Of a stretch of 64,000 nucleotides of DNA, positions 53,880 to 64,000 are shown in pieces. Made by a program: the position numbers and the translations under genes. The DNA is from Burhinus oedicnemus (lineage: Eukaryota; Chordata; Aves; Charadriiformes; Burhinidae). Location of the stretch: contig VFFE01007101.1 in assembly GCA_008921705.1 (NCBI GenBank), forward strand, positions 1,541,817 to 1,605,816, in the 5' to 3' direction. Under the pieces are notes generated by a model. That model made no database searches, was not told where the DNA came from, and saw nothing but the letters and a program-made list of their open reading frames with translations. Positions within the stretch are counted from its first letter, which is position 1. Each line of letters opens with the position of its first letter.

Positions 53880-54180
53880 CTCCTCTGTCTTAGCCTGGCC
53901 GCTATAAATCTGTCCTGGCTGTAAGTAACGCTGAAGGAGCTAAATGGTCAGAATTTGTGTCTGTCTGTTTTATTAGCTCGCCTAGAGTAAAGTAGGGGTT
54001 ATCGGTCAATGTCAGGTTCAGCGCCCAGTGACCCACTGGGTTAAAATCCTGGTAGTCACAAATCAAGAGCATAATGAAGTCTGAGAAGAGGGCTATGCTG
54101 ATTTATTAGGACATCTGTCTGGCTGTAGAGAGCCTAGTACTGCCCCTGCATAGTGCGAGCTATTAGCATAATCCTCACCA
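53880..54180. other. complex unique block; candidate conserved non-coding element
   Basis: A 300-bp block of balanced composition inside AT-rich flanks, without simple repeats or stop-free frames. It has several features that look selected: CAGCGCCCAGTGACCCACTG with an internal near-palindrome CCCAGTGACCCACTGGG, GCTATGCTGATTTATTAGG, and GAGCTATTAGCATAATCC. No LINE or SINE resemblance was recognised. Function is unknown; a regulatory element or an old SINE are the alternatives. Confidence 0.22.
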
Positions 54181-56249
54181 TCAAACATCTTAGAAATTTA
54201 AAAGAGAGAAATAAACTGTTCAAAGAAGACCGGCAAAACCAGAAGGGTTTAGCTTGTAGTGCTTGTTGCAAGTCTTAACTTCTTCTGCCAATATGCCATG
54301 AAAATAATATTAAAATAAATTAATATTAAAAATAAATTACTGTCTTCAGTTTTCCAAACCCACTGAATTTTCAAACACATCTGAATATCTGTTCATAATA
54401 ACCCCTGCTACTTTTCAAAGACTTTTTCATCTTTTCATTTTTTATTATTCATTTATATTTAACCACAGTAGTGTCATCCACATATAATGTCATCACCTTC
54501 ACTCTTACACAAGTAATCTCCCGAATTCTGTAATCTTAAATGTAAACTTCCATTTTTTGTGGCTACTTCTAAAGGAAAGCAGGAATTATACACAAACTTT
54601 CTGAGTTTTGCCTATAAGACTAAGTCCATATCATAAATGCTGTATGCTGTAAATACTGTAATACTACTTTGTATCCTATGGGCCAGGAAGTTTGTGAGAT
54701 GCATACCAACTAGTACTGTCATGTGCAAAGCTACTTTTTTTTGTACGAGAGGCATTCCACTGAGAAATCACACAGATCGTTATTTCTTCCTTGATCAGAA
54801 CTAAGGTGAAACAGGTTTTAATCTATGAAGATTCAATTATCCCCTGAAGATTACTTTATATTTGACTATGTATTAATAAAGATTGTCACCGCTCATATGC
54901 CTTCAGAAAAAAAAGTTAAATATTGCATTAAAAAAAAATATGGCTGTGAATGTTGAATGAGTTTCATCACTGGTATGATTCCATTTCCTCTGTATTAACA
55001 GTTATTCCAGATAGGAATTTAGCTGGTAACTATAAAAATATCAGGTAGTGAGTAGTTAATAAATAGACACTAAATACTTAAGAAGATACGAAGTAAAAGC
55101 AAATACTGCAAAGTGCTGTCATGCCGATCTTTTTACACCAGCTGTGATAATAACAATTCTATACAAATGAAAAGTCTAGAAGTATTAATTTAAAAATGAT
55201 CAAGAGATAATTAACTCATTAAGGGTGTGAGACTTTTGAGGTGTCTGAAGAGTAATTTCTTCACTATTTTTACCATTTTGTATGAGAACAGCCCTGAGAC
55301 AACCGCTAGACAACAGTACTGCTGAAAGACAATAAAGAATCTATAGCTTTCAACATTTTCGCCATCACGTCACTGTTTTGCATGACGCTTGATAAATTTT
55401 GGAAAGATGCAAACAATGCACAACCTCTCATCCTACCTAACGAAGGCATCAACAGTAACGCAGCAACAAAACCACCGACGTACAATATGTAATAAAATTG
55501 CTGTTGTGAAGAGGAAACTATGTCTGGAATGAGGTGAGCACCTTTTTGCGAGAGCTGACGACTTCCCCCTGTGAGTAGACAACATTTACTAGACCAGAAG
55601 AATGCCTGGAGGTCTGCAAGGTCCTACAGCCGTCTTACCAGAGGGACGCAGAGTTTGAGGAGATCTTCAGAAGCGCCCGTGCAGTTACCGCATTTGCTGT
55701 ACGGCAGAGTAGAAATGCCCACTAGCTGCACACTAGCATGGGGAAATCACGGCTTTGCTTAACCAGAGTTAAGTCTGGGCAGCCTGCACTGAGCAACATG
55801 GAGAGAGAAGAAATAGAAAATCTGGACTATCAAGAGTACTGCAAAATTTTTAAGCCATTTCTCTTTTACTTTCAAAAATTTCAGATCCCCATGCTGATAG
55901 TTTGTTGGCCATTCAGTGAAAACACTGATATTCAAGAATATAAGACCATTTCTTAAATTCAGTCCAATTAACAGAATCTGAAGTAGAGTTAACATCCACC
56001 GCTTGGAAAATTGAACATGAGGAAACCTGTACATGTGTGTAACTGCCCTCATTAGCAAAGGCAAGATTCAACTAGTGAGCGATGCCCTACTTATTTCACT
56101 GAGGTAAGATTCGCTAGTCCGCAAAGCATTAAAAAGTGGAGAAACTGAATACCCGATCATTTATTTGACCTCAAGAATGAAAACTATGGAGTGCAGTATT
56201 TTTTTCCAAAATAGCAACATAAATAAATATGTATGTGAATAGTACTTGC
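54181..56249. other. non-coding stretch, probably intronic
   Basis: AT-rich. If the exon at 56,250-56,323 is real, this is its downstream intron, which would begin with a GC donor. No further exon was recognised. Confidence 0.35.
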
Positions 56250-56323
56250 CTCCATAAATTCCAGCGTTGTTCTTCCAGCTGAGTCACTAAATGCTCTATG
56301 TATTTGTTTGAGTCCATATATTC
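56250..56323 (-). CDS. candidate internal coding exon, 74 bp, with GC-AG downstream intron
   Basis: On the minus strand a strong acceptor (branch-like TTTTAATC, pyrimidine stretch, CATTTAG) precedes GAATATATGGAC, and the exon ends ATGGAG|GCAAGTACT, an otherwise ideal donor with GC in place of GT. Two frames are open across the whole exon. Frame 1 reads EYMDSNKYIEHLVTQLEEQR and then WNLWR, coiled-coil-like and charged. Frame 3 reads IYGLKQIHRAF, SDSAGRTTLEFME, amphipathic and loosely reminiscent of an EF-hand helix-loop-helix as in the N-terminal regions of WDR49/WDR64-type proteins. Frame 2 has a stop. The length is not a multiple of three, so it would be a phase-shifting internal exon. I cannot assign the gene, and no partner exon was identified. 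Confidence 0.5.
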
Positions 56324-56766
56324 CTAAATGAAAAATGATTAAAAGATTAGTTTTTCAATGTTCAAAGCATTTGGAAAATTTTGAGTAAAGGACAGTCAGA
56401 GTCAGTTTGTGGAGCCCACTTTCATTTTGCACCCAAGGTTATCCCATGTACACAGAAATCACAAGGATGTGAAAATCTAGATTAAAGCCAAATTTGGATT
56501 CATACCAAGTGGACAGGGCAGTAGCCCAATACACTTTTCAGAGATTATTTGAGAGGAAGACAACCGGCGGTGAGGATATGCAAGTACCAAAAATAAATTA
56601 AAGTACACATAAATACATATCCATATTCTACACTCAGAATTATCTTCCCTGGATTCAGACTAAAAAATAACTTCTCAACAGTGCAGTCACTGTTTTGGTG
56701 CACATTTTGTTTACTTTAGGTATAAATCAAAGTGAACTGAATATTTGACTGAAATATTTATTTCAT
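56324..56766. other. non-coding stretch, probably intronic
   Basis: AT-rich sequence upstream of the candidate exon on the minus strand. It contains its polypyrimidine tract; nothing else was recognised. Confidence 0.35.
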
Positions 56767-56796
56767 GGATAGTATGAATAGTATGGATAGTATGAA
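56767..56796. repeat. short tandem repeat of GGATAGTATGAATAGTAT type
   Basis: Three imperfect copies of a 9-10 bp unit (GGATAGTAT, GAATAGTAT, GGATAGTAT) followed by GAAAAATATT. Confidence 0.75.
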
Positions 56797-58996
56797 AAAT
56801 ATTATAGCATGTACCCTATTTGAAAACGAAACTATAACTCAGCTCCTGTATAATTTTGCAGTTCAACTTTTGCAGATGCTGTAACTTGCAATATCAGCTG
56901 AAAAGCTACTGTATTTGTGTCTAGACAGAATTTCTGACATAATCATGATCAGATGAACAATTCGGATTTTTTTTCTTATTGAAGCCTATTCTTTAAACTC
57001 AGTGCAAAGAGATGATGTTTATTCTCAGCAGAGAAATACGTCAGTAATAGAAACATACCACTTTATTTCCAGGAGGGAGGCAACTTCGGTGTTATTTATA
57101 GAAAATATTTCAGAATGAACCCACAGAATAACATGGGATATAATATGATATATTTGTATGACAGCAGTACCAACAGAGCCACATTACTATTGTTCTGAAA
57201 ACCTATCAGCAATAATATAACTCTCCTGAAATATCTCAGCAAACCAAAACCATGTTTCAAACCTCATACTTCAGGAAATAACAAGTATTGGAGTACTACA
57301 GGACAAGAATCCATCTTCACTTTCCAGAGACAAAAGCTCCACTTTTATAGCTCCACTTTTTTAGCTTTGGACTCATCACAGAACCACTCCATGGGGTTCT
57401 TGTTTGTATTAGGGTTTTTTTTCTCTACTATTATTATTTATTTTGTGTACAAATACGGATTTTTGTTGCAAAGTAGTTGGTTCTTCTTAGCCATTTATCT
57501 GCATGACCAGGAATATGAGATAGCTACTACAGGGACAGTAAGTACATCATCGTGTCTTCTTGAGGTGAAGATAAATGTTAGCTGATTTTAATGACCACAA
57601 TTTATATATTAACATACATTTTTATTTTTCAGGACTGGAATGGTTCTAAGTGATTCTGTGTTTCTGTTCTGATTGAGAAAGAGAGAGAGCTTGGTTCCTC
57701 AAAGGCTATTGTGACACAAAGAAATGGTCCCTGGCAGAGATGGGAAGGAAGAGTAGGATGCTGCTCCCGAGTAGCCTGTGCAGATGCATCTGGGCCGTAT
57801 CCTGTTCAAACTGCCTTGCTTGAAAACCTTTGGGTGTTGTGAAACTTTCCATTAAACTCTGTGGTTGCCCCAAGCTTAAATTTTAATCTAGATAGATGTA
57901 GCTTGTTGATGTTACTTTCAGAAAACATTACATGATGTAAATCCTGAGAAACGCCATGAACTTCAGTGGCATTAATGTAGCTTTTATACCAGTGGTGCTT
58001 GGATTAGATGCTGGCTTCAGCATCAGCTCTTACCCTCCCTGTTACTCGACTGAGTTGAATTTTACTTGGACTACACCGTGTCAATTAAGCAGCAAGCTTT
58101 TTCTAAGGCAATACAAGTCAATTCACTCTGTGATACACAGACATTGCAGTTTAGAAAAATTATACTGTACAAACATATAATGCTGATTAGTTGCAGTACC
58201 AAGTTCTTTAAAACAAGCTGCCTTTTTTTACTTCATATTTTTTACTACATTGAACCTGGTATAAATTAGTATTAATACCTTTATATCTTTTTAATGTAAT
58301 ATTAAACAATATTCCTGATTTATTCATCAGTGCACTTTGCCCTACAGGCAAGGATAGGATCAGCAGTTTTATTCTGCATAATTCTACCATGATAATTTAA
58401 AAAACTCATTCTGAAGCAATTTTCTCAAAAATATTGTCTAGAAATAAAGACAATGGGGTAAAAGAAATCAGTGTGTTTATCCTGTATGACTGCTGCCTTA
58501 ATGTCAAGCTTTTCCTGTGCAAATCAGAAATATTATTCTATTTCTCTTTGAAGACCTGCGACTCAGGAGTATATAATCTGTCGGTGTGCAAAAGTAATGT
58601 AGAAAAATCAACCATGATTTGATAGAAACACTGTGATTAGAAGTGCCTCCTTTCTTCTATGCTGCTATGGCACATTTGTGTGCCAGCCGTGTCCAAAGCA
58701 AGCCATCTGCTTCAGGCAAGGTCTCTGTTCCCAAGCCCAGGTTTCTGCTCTTTTCTGTTATCAGCTATCCCAATAAGCCAAATTCTGCAAACCCTGGATC
58801 AGAACCCGGTATCATCATTTCGTCAACATGAAGCAAATAGCAAACAGTTGTTTGAGATTTAGAGCAGCTCTGTGATTTAGAATAACTAGGCACATTCAGT
58901 GAAAGCATGAAATCTGAGAAAAACCCCATAGTAATCACACTTGTTCACAAAGACTCTATATACAATTTAGTGAAGTACTGGCATTTTTCAGTACCC
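56797..58996. other. non-coding stretch, nothing recognised
   Basis: AT-rich. A small tandem duplication of AGCTCCACTTTT occurs near 57,336-57,361. The hydrophobic plus frame at 57,367-57,585 comes from a T-rich run and lacks other support. Confidence 0.4.
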
Positions 58997-59891
58997 AGGC
59001 GACAACACCAAGTTAAGTGAGAGTGTCGACCTGCTTGAGGGTAGGACGGCCCTACAGAGGGATCTGGACAGGCTGGATCGATGGGCCGAGGCCAATGGTA
59101 TGAGGTTCAACAAGGCCAAGTGCCGGGTCCTGCACTTGGGTCACAACAACTCCATGCAGCGCTACAGGCTTGGGGAAGAGTGGCTGGAAAGCTGCCCAGT
59201 GGAAAAGGATCTGGGGGTGTTGGGAGACAGTCAGCTGAACATGAGCCAGCAGTGTGCCCAGGTGGCCAAGAAGGCCAACAGCATCCTGGCCTGTGTCAGG
59301 AATAGTGTGGCCAGCAGGATTAGGGAAGTGATCATGCCCCTGTACCCAGCACTGGTGAGGCCCCGCCTTTAATACTGTGTTCAGTTTTGGGCCCCTCACT
59401 ACAAGAAAGACATTGAGGTGCTGGAGCGTGTCCAGAGAAGGACAATGAAGCTGGTGAAGGGTCTAGAGAACAAGTCTTATGAGGAGCGGCTGAGGGAACT
59501 GGGGTTGCTTAGCCTGGAGAAAAGGAGGCTGAGGGGAGACCTTATCGCTCTCTACAGCTACCTGAGAGGAGGTTGTAGCCAGGTGGGGGTCGGTCTCTTC
59601 TCCCAAGTAACAAGCGATAGGATGAGAGGAAATGGGCACAAGTTGCGCCAGGGGAGGTTTAGATTCGATATTAGGAAAAATTTCTTCACCGAAAGGGTTA
59701 TCAAGCATTGGAACAGGCTGCACAGGGAGGTGGTGGAGTTGCCATCCCTGGAGGTATTTAAAAGATGAGTAGATGTGGTGCTGAGGGACATGGTTTAGTG
59801 GTGGTTTTGGCAGTGTTAGGTTCATGTTTGGACTTGATGATCTTAAAAATCCCTTCCAACCTACGCGATTCTATGACTCTATGATTCTATG
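58997..59891 (+). mobile_element. CR1 LINE, 5'-truncated copy (C)
   Basis: A plus-strand CR1 of about 895 bp. It starts at sequence coding for the residues just after the reverse-transcriptase FADD motif ([11 protein letters not shown]) and ends with TTGGACTTGATGATCTTAAA, CTTCCAACC and a terminal array ATTCTATGACTCTATGATTCTATGA. It belongs to the same subfamily as copy A at 14,780-15,352, with which it shares long near-identical stretches. Confidence 0.97.
58998..59799 (+). pseudogene. CR1 ORF2 C-terminal part, single frame with two premature stops
   Basis: One continuous frame encodes the RT tail and C-terminal region: [99 protein letters not shown]. The only lesions visible are two nonsense codons: TAA at 59,370-59,372, where the family has glutamate in LEYC, and TGA at 59,766-59,768, just before the natural end at 59,797-59,799. 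No frameshift separates the parts, suggesting a relatively young copy. It is inactive because of truncation and stops. Confidence 0.92.
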
Positions 59892-60945
59892 AGTAATACA
59901 AATATTTTGAAGCTTCCTTGGAGCTCTGTCATACGAATGCTTGCACCAGGTAGGCTTTGAGTAGCACGGCTGTCAACTCTGAAAAATTAGATAAAGCATC
60001 ATTTTCTGATGCAAGCGTACAACTCTAGGAGTTTGCATTATAGGAAGGAAGATCCAAGTTACCCACACATACCTTTTCCTTATGGAAACAGAGACAAGAT
60101 TAAATAACTGAGTAAGGATAAGAATCATTTAGGTAGACATGACTGGTACGTATAGTAGATACTAATAAGATAGATCAATCAAATAGGAGAGAAAGGCTGT
60201 GAAAGCACAGCGGCCCAGGGTTTCCGAAGTGGCTCACAATTCTGCCTGTTCACACCAGAAGGCTGAACGCTGAGCACCTGCAAAGCAGGGGGGTGAGGCT
60301 GTGTAAGGCCAAGTCCCCATTTCCGAAATTATACAGCATTTTTAATCTGAAGTTGGAGGCTTCAAATTAGTGTATTTTTATAAATCTGATTATATTATAT
60401 AGTGATTCTGCCGGTTGTGGAATCGCCATCTGTGCTGTTATTCACCATTGGACTAGACCTTCAGCAGCCTGAGCTGCGCTGGCTCTGCTTCGAGCCCTGC
60501 TCTGATCTCCAGCGATTCCTCCCAACCTGCAGGATTACTGAGGAGTCCATGATTACAAAAAAAGAAAAAAAAGATTTTTTAAATCCTTTTCAGAATAATG
60601 GGTGAAACCTGTTCCTTTTCTTCTAGGTTAGTTAGCTTCCAGTCAGGAGGATTTCACTGCTCCATCTATTCTGTGATGCTATCTAACTTCACTGTTACAA
60701 GGAAAAAACCCAACTTTCTGTAATATGCTGAAATGCAGTAGAAAATCTTTCTAACAGCTGCGTGGATTCTGGCATCCAGGAGCAGTTGGTATGCAAATGT
60801 CACATACCAGCTCATCTAATTTAGAGAGCGTTAGAGAATTGCTTGACCAAAATTGTCAGTTTTGAGCTGAAGCACAAGCCTAAAATATACCTAAGTATGT
60901 TTTTTGACAGAACTAAATATCTGACTTTGCAATGCTTAATTGTTT

Positions 60946-60949
<4 letters not shown>
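59892..60949. other. non-coding stretch, nothing firmly recognised
   Basis: Mixed AT-rich DNA. A weak MIR-like phrase on the minus strand near 60,060-60,115 was noticed but not called. Confidence 0.35.

Positions 60950-60978
<29 letters not shown>
60950..60978 (-). repeat. poly-T run (29 T; poly-A on the minus strand)
   Basis: A continuous 29-T run. On the minus strand it would be a poly-A tail following AAAGAAAAGAG, but no gene-like or SINE-like body was recognised at 60,980-61,200, so a processed retrocopy is not supported. It forces Phe- or Lys-rich spurious frames. Confidence 0.9.
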
Positions 60979-61710
60979 CTCTTTTCTTTGTTAGCTGGAT
61001 GGCTGTCAGGAAAAAAAGAGGAAGAGAAAGGAAATGAAGTGCCTCCACTGAGGCCCGGGATCCACTGCTCGGTATTTTGGTTGGTTACGTGGGTATTTGT
61101 TCTGGCACATCCATGTTGTTGTGCTGGGCAGGGTATCAAAAATTATACAGCGCACAGAACATTTTCCCATCCATTGTTACAGAGCAAAACCCTTAGGGCA
61201 ACCTTAGGCTTATAACACAGGACTCCCTCGCTGGAAGCTGGAGGTGATAAATTAAAGCTAAAGAAATAGCACGTAGTCTCTGCCTCTCTTAAGGAACTCG
61301 CACAGCTTGGTATCAAAGAGACTTTAATGAGCTTAGCAATATGTGAAAAGGATTAAGGATACAGTTGTTGAGCCAGCAAATCACTTGATTACGCACTTAA
61401 TTCAATAGGGCTACTCATGTGCTAGAAGTTAAGCATGTGCTTCGGCGCTTTCGCTGGGCAGTGGTCACTGGGAGGTGGGCGGCGTGGTGGCGGGACTGGG
61501 CCGTTCTGCGGCTGTCAATGCCCCGGCTCCTGAAGCCGGCCCCGCACCTCCAACTCCTAAACCCACGCTCCTCAACCGGGCATGTGGGGACACAGAAGCT
61601 GCCCTGCCTGCTGCTACTTCCCCTGTTCCGAACAAGCTCCCAACATAGGACCTGGGCATACAGCTGAGATGCCCAAGTTATGCAGAAAATAGGGAAATTG
61701 GGATCAACTG
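60979..61710. other. non-coding stretch, nothing recognised
   Basis: Includes a short GC-richer piece at 61,440-61,640 that opens frames on both strands by composition. No gene or repeat was recognised. Confidence 0.4.
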
Positions 61711-61967
61711 AGAATCATAGAATAGTTTGGGTTGGAAGGGACCTTTAAAGGTCATCTAGTCCAACCCCTCCACAGGGACATCTTCAACTAGGTCAGGTTG
61801 CTCAAAGCTCCATCCAACCTGACCTTGAATGTTTCCAGGGATGGGGCATCTACCACCTATCTGGTCAATCTGTGCCAGCGTTTCACCACCCTCATAGTGA
61901 AAAATGTCTTCCTTATATCTAGTCTGAATCTTCCCTCTTTTAGTTTAAAGCCATTATCCCATTACCC
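61711..61967 (-). mobile_element. CR1 LINE 3' tail (copy D)
   Basis: The minus-strand 3' terminal 257 bp of a CR1. The plus strand reads AGAATCATAGAATAGTTTGG, GTTGGAAGGGACCTTTAAAG, GTCATCTAGTCCAACCCCTC, then CATCCAACCTGACCTTGAAT, CCAGGGATGGGGCATCTACC. This is a third 3'-end type, the one with the widespread AATCATAGAAT terminus. 5' truncation lies near CATTATCCCATTACCCA. Internal decay (CAATCTGTGCCAGCGTTTCA) indicates moderate age. Confidence 0.96.
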
Positions 61968-62706
61968 ATAATCTAGGCCAGCACTCATCTTCCTGCAGAC
62001 CAGCTTTGAAAGAGGGCTGGGAGGTAAAAGCCATAAGCAGCCCTGCAGAGCCCAAAGGGTCCCTTTCTCCCTCTGGCACCTCCTGGTTCAGTTGGGAGGG
62101 ACGCTGAGCAGACAGCCCTAATGCAATCCTCCGCAACGTTACCCTTTGACTCCGCTAATATTTTTATTTGAAAGCAGACAGGAAAACATCAGCGTGGATT
62201 CAGGCTCTTGCGCTTCGCAGAGGAGGATGTTTGTCGTTGGGGAGTAGAGACAAACAGGGAATGAACAACCTGATAAACGCACAGACAAGTTCCTGCGAGT
62301 GTCTGGGGCCGTCCAGCCTCGGAGACAGGGAGCTACACAGAGAGCCCACAATCGTCTGGCACAATGCGGAAAGTCGTATTTTCACAGGGAAAGGTTATTA
62401 GAAATCAAACAACAACAAAGCTGTCTGCAGCCAAACAGCAGACTGTCGCAATTAGGAAATGATGTTAGCAAAGCAACGAGTGGATGGGATTGACCTGTGA
62501 GGGGGAGAGCTAAGCTGTTACACTAAGTGCGGAGACACAAGTCATCTTTGAAGGATCTTGGAAGAGCGCCCTGGGGTAAAGCTTTAGATCTAGGGAAAGT
62601 GCCTCCAGAGAATATTATAACTTTTGTAAAATATTTATTTTTGTTATCATCCTGCTGCATAAACCTTTGATAGAAAATAGGCTTTTTTCCAGCAGCCCAA
62701 GAGGAC
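61968..62706. other. non-coding stretch with a complex block
   Basis: The part at about 62,165-62,500 is CpG-containing and complex (GCGCTTCGCAGAGG, TAAACGCACAGACAAG, GGAAAGTCGTATTTTCAC) and opens overlapping frames of 60-77 codons on both strands. No family was recognised. It may be a conserved element or chance. Confidence 0.3.
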
Positions 62707-62726
62707 ATATATATATATATATATAT
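62707..62726. repeat. (AT)10 microsatellite
   Basis: Ten uninterrupted AT units between GAGGAC and GTTTTC. Confidence 0.95.
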
Positions 62727-64000
62727 GTTTTCTTGTCTGGACTATGTTTTTCACATGTCTGAAAGCGTTATAATTGAGGATTTGAGTGAGCTGTCTGCTA
62801 TACAACATTACTCAGCTGCACACTAAAAATAAATCAGGTATAAAAAAAGATAAAACCTCTTTGCATTAGATATTTTTGTCACTCCCTTCAATGCTAGACT
62901 GCTCACCTTTGGTGCTAAATAGCAATAAAAGCTAAACCAGGCAGCTTAAGAAAAGATCTTTTAAAACTGCCACTATTGCTGATTTATTCTTTTCCTACCT
63001 GATTTCAACATGTTCTTTTAATTGTCAGTTTTATTAACAACTGGCATGAAAGTGTACATTTAGAGCATCTGCAACAGAGCAGAAGGCTGGCAAGAGCCCT
63101 TATGCACATACTGAGGAATTACACCATTATGGTAAAACCAGTAATGATTATTTTAATAAATATGTTGAGCAAATTTCTTAATTGTTCAAAATCACTTAAG
63201 CCTCAGTGAACAGTTCCTGTTACATCTCAGCTGCAGTGATTAAAACTGATTTACCGACTCATCTGCAGCCAGTTGTTTTCATAAAAAATCAGCTGGGTTT
63301 TCCTCCTGCTGCTGCTTGGCTTCCGCTTTGCACCCTATTAAATGGCACTATCCACAGAGGACAGCAGAGTTTAATAAAGCCTGAAATAGCACAAGCTCGT
63401 TAGCTAATGGACAGATTCTGCACCCTGGGCACTCTGAACACAGGGGTGCAGAGATGGTTCGCAGAGGAACGCTATCCAGATTCGCAGCTGGCATCCAGAG
63501 CTCCGCTGCAGTTGAATTTTTGCCAGTTTGTCCCCAAAGAAGTACAAGCTCTGGGATAACGACGTGGGTAGTCTGCTACTCTGTGACACCTGATCTTCAT
63601 GTTCTTCCCAAAAGGGGCCACGAAGAATGCTGTAGTTTTATGTTATCTTCCACCAGCTTATAAAACCTTCTGTTTTCCAGTAAGACATTTTCTACAAGGA
63701 AATCTCATGGCTCAGGCAGGCACGTGCAGGAGAGATGTACAGACCAGTATCCTGCGAGGGCTCTTCCCCGGCTTAGTAGACCATAGCTGGAAAGTGAAGA
63801 ACAGATTTGGTGAAAACCACCGCCACCATTCAGATTTCCAGATGCTTGGCTCCTTTGGGTTGCTCGCCCTTTAAGGGTTACAGTGGTTTTACATGTCAGT
63901 TATACAACCTACGTGGGCCCTGACATGAAGGATAAATCGTAGCAGGTAGGAGGACAGCAATGATGCTGGACTTAAATTCTGGAAGAGAAAAAGCTAAAAA
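62727..64000. other. non-coding stretch to the window edge, nothing recognised
   Basis: AT-rich sequence. The frames of up to 91 codons at 63,454-63,874 lack domains and splice boundaries. A gene on the minus strand that supplies the 56.3-kb exon could have earlier exons here or beyond the edge, but none stood out. Confidence 0.35.

Noticed and set aside
56056..56103. A 48-nt plus-strand exon-like interval (CTCATTAG acceptor, CTGAG|GTAAGA donor)
   Set aside because: Two frames are open but the peptide is too short to recognise, and it lies on the opposite strand to the better candidate 150 bp away.
57367..57585. Hydrophobic membrane-like plus frame of 72 codons
   Set aside because: It is produced by T-rich sequence, with no splice boundaries or family match.
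60060..60120. MIR-like phrase on the minus strand (CTCAGTTATTTAATCTTGTC, TCTGTTTCC) and an apparent GTATGT donor
   Set aside because: The match is short and diverged, and the donor has no supported exon.
60980..61200. Processed retrocopy upstream of the poly-A (29) on the minus strand
   Set aside because: No gene-like sequence is recognisable next to the homopolymer and no target duplication was seen.

Overview
The window looks like bird nuclear DNA. It is AT-rich and gene-poor, with no compact operon-like coding. It carries several chicken repeat 1 (CR1) LINE copies with avian-type 3' ends (ATTCTATGA-like or AATCATAGAAT-like), an old SINE with a 5S-rRNA-derived head, simple repeats, and one sharp CpG island interrupted by a fixed 50-N assembly gap. 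The CR1 types suggest a bird in general. I cannot name a species from this sequence.

Layout. Positions 1-41,130 are almost all non-coding intergenic or intronic DNA. Recognisable items are an (AAAAT)n microsatellite at 842-940, a possible old MIR-like SINE near 3.1 kb, a CpG-containing conserved-element candidate near 5.4-5.8 kb, a 25-A run near 9.05 kb, two GC-richer stop-poor patches (10.7-11.2 and 11.9-12.3 kb), a 5'-truncated CR1 at 14.8-15.35 kb, and a 5S-derived SINE on the minus strand near 19.4-19.55 kb. Positions 41,130-42,260 are a CpG island that contains the assembly gap and splice-donor-like sites on both strands. It is probably a promoter, perhaps bidirectional. Positions 42,260-64,000 are again non-coding DNA, with an old L3/CR1-like fragment (about 43.9-44.3 kb), a 953-bp CR1 on the minus strand (48.8-49.75 kb), one convincing candidate internal exon on the minus strand (56,250-56,323), a CR1 on the plus strand (59.0-59.9 kb), a CR1 3' tail on the minus strand (61.7-61.97 kb), and poly-T and (AT)n tracts.

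How it fits together. The most economical reading is one or two large-intron genes. A minus-strand transcript may start in the CpG island and run leftwards, with a donor at 41,659/41,658. A separate or overlapping minus-strand gene is represented only by the 74-bp exon near 56.3 kb, which is followed by a GC-type donor. I could not identify either gene. Nearly all long open frames in the window are CR1 remnants, CpG-island composition artefacts or chance. I found no new multi-gene system. The items most worth checking are the 56.3-kb exon, the two-stranded CpG-island promoter hidden by the gap, and the conserved-element candidates.
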